Assembly (NCBI GenBank): GCA_037951105.1
Contig: JBAMJV010011224.1
Span: forward strand, 1 to 64,000
Length of the DNA stretch: 64,000 nt
Direction: 5' to 3'
DNA from: Echinarachnius parma
Lineage: Eukaryota > Echinodermata > Echinoidea > Clypeasteroida > Echinarachniidae
Below the pieces are notes generated by a model. The model ran no database searches. It was given only the letters and a program-made list of their open reading frames with translations, and was not told the origin of the DNA. Shown in pieces: positions 56,752 to 64,000 of the stretch. Position numbers and translations under genes: made by a program. Positions within the stretch are counted from its first letter, which is position 1. Each line of letters opens with the position of its first letter.

Positions 56752-57714
56752 TATGTAGCTCATGTAGCTCTTGTGGCTCAAGCCTCACTAATTTGTCATG
56801 TCTTGAAGATTTGTTAAAAAAATATTATTTATATTTTGTTTTGAAAAGGAAATGTATACTTATATAATTATTAATAATATAAATGCATCAAAATATAAAG
56901 AAAGAATCGTAGGTGGCGACAATAGTCAATATTGACTTATTGCCAAAAAGAACTAAATTACAACAACAACAACAACCCTTCCCTCCTCCCGTGTATCTCA
57001 TTCAAGGGATAAGCTTAATATGTGATTTTGTGGATATATTTTGTATCATTTGATATAGTAATTTAACCACATCTAAACAAATTATAGCATTAACAACTCA
57101 TATTCTTATGTATTTCATTGTTTTGTATTGCTTATGTTTTTTATTTTTAATAATTTACATACTTAGTTTCATTTTATAATGCGAATTACGTTTTTAAAGA
57201 TCGAAATAAAGCCTATTTTTCATTGTTAAGAATTTAGTTGCCTTTTATACATATGCGCTGTATACAAATTTCACGTCCGTATGTGACGTATCACGTTGTA
57301 ACGACGTGTGACACAGTAACCAAATAAGCAATATGCTCTTATTTGGTATCAAACGATGCACATGACTCTAGGGAAGGGGGGAATACCTCCATGAAAAAAA
57401 CAAGCTGGAATCAGCAGTGCATTGTGGTGTAATTGTGCAAGATGTGTGACTGGGTATTCATGACCCCTAAGGCTAAAACACACTATTTAGTGCATTAGGT
57501 GTGGTTTTCTTGAAACTCATCCTGTGGACTTCCAGTAGCTAGTCCGCGAGGTTGTCCACCTAGGTTGTGATCCTAGAGGGTCCTAGAAGCCATTTCTGGT
57601 GACCAACCTTTTACAACAGGCAAAAGCTGGTAAACCCCTTTTGCCCCCTGGGTACTACTAGATTTTGAAATCAAATGAAAAGATCTAGTTTGGAATAGGT
57701 TTTCAAGTCTGTGT

Positions 57715-58085
57715 CTCTTGGTGGATAGTGGCAGGAATGAAAAATGTAGCCTTTTAATGCTTGATTAATTCCTCCCCACCCCACACCACCTCCAGCCCCA
57801 CCCCCACCCCCAGCCTCACTGGCTATAGCTATATTTTGTTCACTGGTGCCGGATCCATTTCAATTAGCGGCCATCATTAGGCGCTCAATTTCATCCATTT
57901 TATGGGGATTGTATAATCTAGTTGGGAACAGGTTTCTAGAAAGACTTAATGGAAAGTGGTCTGAATACAAAATTGTAGCCTTTCATTCTGTGTATGCATT
58001 TCTCCTCCCCACCCCACCCCCAGCGATACCTCTGGTGCCAGATCCGTTTCAATTAGCGGCCATCATTAGGCGCTCAGTTTCACCC
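57715..58085 (+). repeat. 189-bp duplication encoding two matching peptides
   Basis: Each copy has a CCTCCCCACCCCAC..CCCAG pyrimidine tract, then GTGCC(G/A)GATCC(A/G)TTTCAATTA, then GCGGCCATCATTAGGCGCTC. The offset (57846 to 58035) is 189 bp, so both copies read VPDPFQLAAIIRRS(I/V)S in one frame. The first two of four differences in the 50-base core are synonymous. A family 2 short-element fragment (GGGGATTGTATAATCTAG) lies between them. It may be a duplicated small exon or only a repeat. Confidence 0.6.
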
Positions 58086-58209
58086 CTGAAATTAATTAGA
58101 TGAAAAAACATCGGAAGGGGGACAGTGCCTCTGACCTTGGTATAAACAGCCTTCCTAATTAAATGGATGTTGTTTTCGTTATCACTCTGAGTGCTGTGGT
58201 GGACACAAT

Positions 58210-58355
58210 TCATGATACTCATATAATTGTTATTATTATTAGTAGTATCATTACTATTATTAAATTTATTATAATTGTTATTATTATTAATTTCATTTTT
58301 ATTTGTATTATTATTATTATTATTATTATTTTTTTAATTTTTTTTATTTTAACTA
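58210..58355 (+). repeat. ATT trinucleotide microsatellite
   Basis: Long run of imperfect (ATT)n. The Ile-rich open frames on both strands derive from it. Confidence 0.9.
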
Positions 58356-58379
58356 CATTGTATATACATGTACATGTAT

Positions 58380-58460
58380 GTAAACCCCTTCCCTTTGAGA
58401 TTCTGAAATCCCCATAACATTTGTACGTAGCCCACCCGGTTCCCGTAAGCAACATGTTAA
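58380..58460 (-). repeat. short TTAA-bounded element, family 2, diverged
   Basis: AAACCCCTTCCCTTTGAGAT ... GAAATCCCCATAACA ... CACCCGGTTCCCGTAAGCAA, then CATGTTAA. Confidence 0.65.
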
Positions 58461-59080
58461 AAAGCATACATTAAATATTTGAGCTGTTTCCACAAAACAA
58501 AAGTAAAGTTGGCACATTTACAGTACATGTATGTACTCTCTTCTGATCGTTATATTTCTGAATTATGATTTTTCAAAAATGTCAGCTTTTCTTTGGTATT
58601 TGACTGGTTATGCATATGTCTCAGCAGCCGTATGTTAAAAGTGTACGAAATTCAGCAATGACATGGGTACTATGTTGACAAATATATTTTTAACAAATGG
58701 ATAAAACCGAAAACCTGTCCCATGCTTCTATTGTTAATACAAATACAACAAAGTATTAGAGAACCGCTAGAGTTCAAAATAAGTTTTGAGGATTTGGATG
58801 TTACTAGATCCCTTTATGAGGATTTTGTAGCACCACTTCACATAAATACATGTAAAAAGTGAATATAAAAAAACTGCATTCCAGAGTCTTCCCACACCTA
58901 TTCTATTTGGTATCCCAAATATTACCTAAGTTAATAGATAAGCCTATCATATAATCATAATTGTATATATATATTGATTGACCGTGTAGAAAAGAATTCC
59001 CTACATTGTTACTTTGCACTGTATCTGAACAATTAAATTCAACCGCAACAATATTTGTTGTGAGTTATTTATCACAATAA
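58461..59080. other. spacer with TTAA MITE fragment
   Basis: Positions 58690-58817 are one end of the AGGGATCTAGTAAC MITE family (GAAAACCTGTCCCATGCTTC ... GTTACTAGATCCCTTTA), copy 6, truncated. The remainder is not recognised. Confidence 0.7.
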
Positions 59081-59810
59081 GTCTGACCCTTGGTGGAATG
59101 CTGCTCTCTAAACAGACCTTGTTCCTGACCACTACTAAACCAGGACACGCACAGACAATTTGAACAAATATTAACATTTGTGCATGCTTGCATGAGTTGA
59201 CCACCATAAATAGCAACACAGATCCTATACAGCATTGAAAGTTCAAAGCTAGAAATTGTATTTGGCTATACGGGCGAGGATACCAATGATTGACTAAAAC
59301 CTCCAAATAGCCCCTGACATATAGCTTGCCAGGCCACAAAATTAATTGAGTGAGTGATATATTGAATGCCAGCTTGAAAGAGTTGGCCACCATAAATAAT
59401 GACACAGATCCTAGATCACATACAAGTTCAAAGCTAGCTATGTTATTTGGCCTTGAGGGCGACAACACCAATGATAAGCTAAAAAACCCAGATGGATCTT
59501 TGTCGGGCTACAAATTAATTGAGCAAATATATATGCCATAATTTGTGCATGTTTGGATGAGTTGACCAACATAAGATAGTGAAACTGACCATAGTCATAG
59601 ATTACATTAAAATATCAAAGCTAAAATTGTATTTGGCTTTAAGTGCAATGATACCAATGATAGAAAACAAAATTAAATAGCCCCTGACTGATCTGTGCCA
59701 GGCCACAGAATTAATTGAGCAAATCAAATATTGTATACATTTAATACATGCTTGAATGAATTGACCATCATAAACAGCATTACAGACCCGAAACTGCCTT
59801 CAAACTTCAA
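59081..59810 (+). repeat. degenerate tandem array, ~170-190 bp unit, four copies
   Basis: Repeated words in order: TGCATGCTTGnATGAGTTGACCA, CATAAATAnnnACACAGATCCTA, GTTCAAAGCTAGAAATTGTATTTGGC, ACACCAATGATnnnCTAAA, TAGCCCCTGACTGATCTnTGCCAGGCCACA and AATTAATTGAGnnAnTnATAT. Units start near 59180, 59365, 59545 and 59745. The 156 residue minus-strand open frame at 59001-59471 lies on it. Confidence 0.9.
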
Positions 59811-60256
59811 CAATAAACAGCAGATGTAGGGATCATCTCAAAAAAAAAAAAAAATCTAAAATAGTTGACAATGGAAAATATTATCCATACTATATTATGT
59901 GTATGCATGCTGACCATAAACTAATATTGTCACCTTGAACGGTCCAGATTTTGTTGATGGGTGTTTTGTATACTTTGTAGTATAACTGGGGCCATTGACG
60001 TTTTAATCTATTAATAGTGATATCAGAGCTGGAATGAAAAGCATTCCCTTCATTGTACTCCACAGTCCATTTAACAGTAACTGAACCACATTGATAACAC
60101 TTATTATAGCTAGAAATTTAACCATAGCAATATTTCTGTTAATATTTATACAACTTTGTATGTCTTTAATAATATTTTGGCAAACGCCTTTTCTTCCTCT
60201 TATTGGTGAAATTTGTTTATAAATAGCAAACTGACAAATAAGTTTTATCAGACAGG
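59811..60256. other. unassigned AT-rich spacer
   Basis: A poly-A run at 59840-59855. The 108 residue minus-strand open frame at 60003-60329 overlaps the next MITE and has no recognisable features. Confidence 0.5.
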
Positions 60257-60406
60257 GGCCCTGTTGCAATCGATTGTAAAGCTGGGCTAATTGGAAATCA
60301 CAACATGTGACTGAATATGCAAATCTCATTGGTTCAAATGTGCATATACATTGACTTGCAATTAATTGCGACTTTACGCTCGATTACAACTTTTTGCAAC
60401 AGGGCC
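60257..60406. mobile_element. MITE with GGCCCTGTTGCAA ends
   Basis: Starts GGCCCTGTTGCAATCGATTG and ends TTTTTGCAACAGGGCC, flanked by AGG on both sides, a 3-bp duplication. 150 bp. The inverted pairing includes AATCG..TTGTAA / TTAC..CGATT. Non-coding. Confidence 0.85.
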
Positions 60407-60429
60407 AGGCCGGGGTGTACTTGTGAACC

Positions 60430-61015
60430 CAATATGTCCCTGCTAGTACTTCTAGACACTGTTCATTCATGTAGTCAACTTGCCAGCTAATTAACCCATT
60501 GGGTAACACGTTCCCAGTATACTATGTGAAAACTCTGTGGGGATTTTATACAAAAGCAGAGGAAGGGTTAACACTCTATTCACACAATGCATTTGTATCA
60601 ATTACTTTCTGGCTAGTTCTTCTAAACACTGTTCATCTTTGTAGTCAACCTGTCAGCTTATTAACCCATTGGCTAATATGATCCCGGTGTACTATGTGAA
60701 AATTCTGTGGGGATTTCAAAACAAAACGCAGAGGAATGGTTAACGCTCTATTCACATGATACACTCTATTCACATGATACAGTACACATTTGTATCAATT
60801 ACTTTTTGGCTAGTTCTTCTAGACACTGTTCATCTTTAAAGTCAGCCTGTCAGCTAATTTACACACACAAAAAAATGGTTCCAGTATACTCTGTAGAACT
60901 CTGTGGGGATTTAGAAAACAGAGTAGAGAAGGGGTTAATGTACTATTCACATATAATACAGTACACATTTGTATCAATTACTTTCTGGCACCCATCCCAT
61001 TTATACAGTAGACAG
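60430..61015 (+). repeat. tandem array, ~170-185 bp unit, containing a family 2 short element in each unit
   Basis: The unit is TAGTTCTTCTAGACACTGTTCATCTTTGTAGTCAACCTGTCAGCT, followed by TTAACCCATTGGnTAAnAnG, CCCAGTATACTATGTGAAAA, CTCTGTGGGGATTT, CAGAGGAAGGGTTAA, then CTATTCACA..GTACACATTTGTATCAATTACTTTCTGGC. Starts near 60447, 60618 and 60810. The short element is at the same place in each unit, so it was present before the array expanded. Confidence 0.9.
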
Positions 61016-61631
61016 GCTGACCTGAATTTCACCATTTGACCGACTGTTTGAACCGAGCCAACTGAGCGTGACTGAGCTAACTTCATTGTATGCTAACAGT
61101 TAACTGAGTAAATCAGAATAAAGTTCCAGAATTTGTTTTCTTCATATTTTTTAGACCTTAAAGTTGAACTTTATTGATTCTACTTCTATTATGTTGAAGA
61201 GCAGCATGGCAAAAACCGTGAGAGCCTGTAAGCGGATCATAGCATAAAAGACAAGTTTTAGGATTGTATTCATCTTCCTCTGTTTATATCTGTAACTTTG
61301 ATCATACTTAAACAGCTATTCATGTATATGCCAGAGGCACGGACACCCTTTTACTGTCTAGTGCTGTAATCCGTAGTATAAAAGACAATTTTCACAAAAA
61401 AAAACCAAATCATCTTGTTTTATTATATCTTTTTATAAACTTTGGTAGAACTTCTGCAGCTTTCAGCTTTTCATTTTGAAAAGTCACATACCTGAAGCAG
61501 TGACACTCTGTGATTACTGTCTAGTTTTGTAAGCTGAAGTATCAAAGACAAGTTCCAATATTTTGTTTTTTCTTCCTCTGTTTCATATCTTTGAACTTTG
61601 ATCATACTTCCATAGCTATTCATGTAGAGTA

Positions 61632-62133
61632 CCCCGTGTTCACACACAAAAAATTCATCCCTTAATCATCTCTATAGAATCATCACTAGCGATACGACGT
61701 TTCTTTAGTGATGATTAAATCAAACCTGGTCTACGTTCACATGCACAGAGCATATATCGAACAACAGCTGTTTCCCAGATGGTGCCGAACATCGTATAAT
61801 TGCGCAGTTTGCTACTGCGCAGTGTGTTGTCATTTGTTTCTGTCTGCGCTCTCTCTCTGCAGCTGTGCGAGCGAACATTCGCATTAAGCCACGCCCACTT
61901 AGTCATGATTAGCGAGTTACGGTCGTTCACACACGGAATAAGCGTGATTCTATAGTCAGCTCTCATACGAAACGACGATAAAACCAGCGTATCGCTAGTC
62001 ATCTCTAGCGATACGTCGTTTCGTTAGTAAGCGTTCAGACACACAAATTTTTAATGGGAAGCTGATTCTATAGTCAGCTGCTGATTCTTTAGTCATGATT
62101 AAGGGCTGAAAATTGTGTGTGTGAACAAGGGGG
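61632..62133. mobile_element. TA-flanked MITE (CCCC.TGTTCACACAC ends)
   Basis: Starts CCCCGTGTTCACACACAAAA and ends TTGTGTGTGTGAACAAGGGGG, flanked by TA at 61630-61631 and 62134-62135. Inside, CTAGCGATACGACGTTTC and CTAGCGATACGTCGTTTCGT occur near each end, with several TGATTCTATAGTCAG words. It interrupts an array unit between CATGTAGAG and GTCACATGGC. No transposase; the 95 residue minus-strand frame inside is not recognisable. Confidence 0.88.
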
Positions 62134-62351
62134 TAGTCACATGGCAAAAGCAATGACATGCTTTGACTCTCTAGTACTGTAATCCGTAGTATAAAAGAAA
62201 ATCTTCTTATAAACTTTGGTAGAACTTCTGCAGCTTACAGCTATTCATTATGAATAGTCAAATGCCTGAAGCAATGTTACCCTGTGCCTGTCTAGTTCTG
62301 TATATTAAAAGCTGAAGTATAAAAGACAAATTCCAACATTTTGTTTTTTTC

Positions 62352-62401
62352 TTCAACTTTGATCATACTTCCATAGCTATGGAAGTATGATCAAAGTTGA
62401 A
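62352..62401. repeat. perfect 50-bp palindrome
   Basis: The 25-base arms TTCAACTTTGATCATACTTC(CATAG) and their exact complement meet with no spacer, centred between 62376 and 62377. Each arm is the array-unit sequence, the right one inverted. The inverted unit continues as ATGAAACAGAGGAAGAAAAC. Confidence 0.97.
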
Positions 62402-62720
62402 AAAATGAAACAGAGGAAGAAAACATGACAACAGACAGCATTGACACGCTTTGAGTTTGACTGTTGAGTTCTTTTTGTTTTTCTTCATCTGTATATCTTT
62501 AACCTAGAAAATACTTGAGTAGCTATTCATGTTGAATAGTAACATGCCTTAGGCAATGTCACCCTTTGCCCCCTCCGGATACATTGTTGGAAGTGTGTTT
62601 GCGGCAGCTGATCAAAATAGATTCCATAGATCAAAAATTTAGAAAGATTGATATCAATCTCTCGACAATCTTCTGAAAGTTCTGAATGAATATTATATTT
62701 AGATATTCCATATTTGATGA

Positions 62721-62885
62721 CACACGCGGTACCCCGGGGTACCGTTGTACCCCGGGGTACCGCGTTGTGTAGCGCCATCTTGTATCGCCATCGATTGTAT
62801 GCACGCTATACCCACAGTACAGCCCTAAAAATTAAATAAATAATTAAACAAAATGGCGGATTTTCGTCTGGTACCCCGGGGTACC
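62721..62885. repeat. three copies of the palindrome GGTACCCCGGGGTACC
   Basis: Copies at 62728-62743, 62746-62761 (first base T instead of G) and 62870-62885. The first two lie in a larger imperfect palindrome, CACACGCGGTACCCCGGGG .. CCCCGGGGTACCGCGTTGTG. The third is alone, after GATTTTCGTCT. CCGGGG words are otherwise very rare in this window. Confidence 0.95.
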
Positions 62886-62937
62886 GTTTATGACATCATT
62901 TGACGCTGAAAATAACTAGGTATATCAATATGTTAAT

Positions 62938-63093
62938 TGTACCATATAAGTCACTATATAAATCAAAATTATTATTATTGTTTTGTTTATGTGAAAAGTT
63001 CATACCAGTATGCAAACATTTATGAATGCCAAAGTGATGATATTATTACTTCGGTCATTGGATACAGACCCACAATCATTCCAGCACATACAT
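62938..63093 (-). mobile_element. decayed SINE fragment
   Basis: On the minus strand GTGCTGGAATGATTGTGGG, then GTATCCAATGACCGAAGTAATAATATCATCAC, and a tail TTATATAGTGACTTATATGG with AATAATAATAAT. It matches the SINE at 39885 in order but is strongly diverged. Confidence 0.6.
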
Positions 63094-63098
63094 GTAAA

Positions 63099-63177
63099 TA
63101 ACCCCTTGCCTACAGGAACCGATTGGGCTTTGTATAAAGTCTATTGGGATTTCAAAATCTAGGAGGGAACAGGTTAA
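63099..63177 (+). repeat. short TTAA-bounded element, family 2
   Basis: TAACCCCTTGCCTACAGGAA ... CTATTGGGATTTCAAAATCT ... AGGAGGGAACAGGTTAA. Confidence 0.8.
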
Positions 63178-63447
63178 GGCACTGTTTTGATGCCGTGTAC
63201 CTTACATTACCAAGTCATGCAGATTTATAACCAAATCACACAGCCCTCTTGAGAAATCAATAATTTAAATTTTTACACACAATACCATTTTAAAGAAAAC
63301 ATAAAGAAATAAAGACTCAGATTTGAGGCTGCCATAGCAACACGCGCAAGTGGTGTCTTGGGGCTTTATATAATCGGATTAGCGCTTCAATGCAAGGATG
63401 TTATTATGATGTGTGTACATGTATACTTCCTGCATTAACCCTTTAAA
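63178..63447. other. short unassigned spacer
   Basis: Nothing recognisable. Confidence 0.5.
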
Positions 63448-63924
63448 GGGCCATTCTTTGAAAAGTGAACTTTTTTTGGAAAAAATGAAGTTTGTTTTTT
63501 CAGTAGTTTTATTCCATTATTGGAAAGACATCCGTACATAATAACGTGCATTAAAAAACAACCGTTTGAGATAATTTTAATTTTTCACCATTTTCTTAGT
63601 TTCATATATATATCAGTTGTCTGATACTAATATGAACATTTTAGCTTTTCATATTTCACAGGATTTCCAAAATGAAATTGAGTTAAATTTGTTTTCTTCA
63701 AAAGTGCTCCCGTGCAAAGTCACACACGTGACCGATGCCATTTGACCTCTGTCCTTGGGCAACGTAATCCTAATAAAATCTTTTGTGTTACATATAAAAG
63801 ACTTCAACATATGCAAGTCATATATGAAATTCACATCACCATACCTCCTATATTTACTAAAATATAAGCATCCAATGTCAGAATTTTTCATATTTTGGGT
63901 CACACACGTGACCAAGAATGGCCC
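63448..63924 (+). mobile_element. inverted-repeat transposon (GGGCCATTCTT ends), copy 2
   Basis: Starts GGGCCATTCTTTGAAAAGTG and ends CCAAGAATGGCCC, flanked by TAAA on both sides. Compared with copy 1 at 6892 it lacks about 290 bp of the interior. It keeps two CACGTG sites (63725, 63905) within GTCACACACGTGACC. Confidence 0.9.
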
Positions 63925-64000
63925 TAAAGGTTATTCGGAATGTAAATCAGATTAAGGTGCCATCATGTGAACCCCTTGCATACCAGGCATACTGTGCGAT

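Larger units (their letters stand above)
54080..57652. mobile_element. TA-flanked foldback element (CCCAGGGGGCAAA ends), long copy with coding core
   Basis: Starts CCCAGGGGGCAAACCACA and ends TTTTGCCCCCTGGG, flanked by TA (54078-54079, 57653-57654). The arms are inverted over about 900 bp and match the copy at 51788. The left arm reaches about 54985 (GCTGGAAGTCCACG) and the right arm begins about 55780 (TGTGGACTTCCAGCAGCTAG). The right arm is enlarged by another insertion at 56215-56751. The 0.8 kb core carries a degenerate open frame on the minus strand. Confidence 0.9.
61130..62530 (+). repeat. degenerate tandem array, ~170 bp unit, partly inverted
   Basis: Repeated words: TTTCTTCCTCTGTTTCATATCT, AACTTTGATCATACTTCCATAGCTATTCATG, GTCnAATGCCTGAAGCAnTGnCACC, TGTCTAGTnCTGTAATCCGTAGTATAAAAGACAA. 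Units start near 61140, 61270, 61425, 61565, 62190 and 62340. One is interrupted by the element at 61632-62133. A perfect palindrome at 62352-62401 marks a change of orientation. Confidence 0.9.

Noticed and set aside
59001..59471. 156-codon minus-strand open frame
   Set aside because: Lies on the ~180 bp tandem array. Repeated segments of the product match each other and nothing else.
62721..62770. Cloning-vector polylinker contamination
   Set aside because: KpnI- and SmaI-like words overlap, but the exact arrangement GGTACCCCGGGGTACC, its repetition and the AT-rich genomic flanks do not match a usual polylinker.

Overview
This is a stretch of AT-rich metazoan nuclear DNA, and nearly all of it is intron and repeat. 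There are no prokaryote-style gene runs. Open frames are short, coding sequence occurs as small exons with GT/AG junctions, and simple repeats, foldback transposons and tRNA-derived SINEs fill the rest. The repeat style suggests a marine invertebrate, with an echinoderm or similar deuterostome as my best guess. I cannot name the species.

One gene is well supported. It lies on the + strand and encodes a GRAM-domain protein of the GRAMD1 (Aster) / GRAMD2 type. Five exons join in frame: 21760-21941, 31637-31697, 36177-36252, 44876-44979 and 46418-46513. They encode an acidic, Asn-rich N-terminus, a basic linker and about two thirds of the GRAM domain. No later exon was found up to 64000, so the gene probably continues beyond the window. 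Two further open exons, at 6240-6814 and 31203-31309, end in the same splice phase (2) and could be alternative first exons. The 6240 exon could equally belong to another gene. A third candidate, 18360-18453, looks like the N-terminal exon of a Crypton-derived (KIAA1958/DUF3504-like) family and has two CRE sites upstream.

By region: 1-6.2 kb holds minisatellites and unassigned DNA. 6.2-7.7 kb holds the GC-rich candidate exon and an E-box-bearing inverted-repeat element. 8.7-12 kb is a ~340 bp tandem array carrying a nested TTAA element and TA foldback. 13.4-15.5 kb is a ~180 bp array with two MITEs and a SINE fragment. 17.7-19.1 kb holds a tRNA-like relic and the Crypton-like exon. 21.7-46.5 kb is the GRAM gene with repeat-filled introns, including a decayed duplicate of its third exon and a 2.4 kb foldback. 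46.5-49.4 kb is degenerate arrays. 51.8-57.7 kb holds two members of a TA-flanked foldback family, one with a decayed coding core. 58-64 kb holds more arrays, MITEs and striking palindromes.

Two patterns run through the whole window. First, very short elements (about 70-105 bp) bounded by TTAACC/GGTTAA fall into two families and occur in roughly 25 recognisable copies. Second, degenerate tandem arrays with 170-350 bp units repeatedly host mobile elements. The neighbouring uninterrupted units show the pre-insertion sequence.
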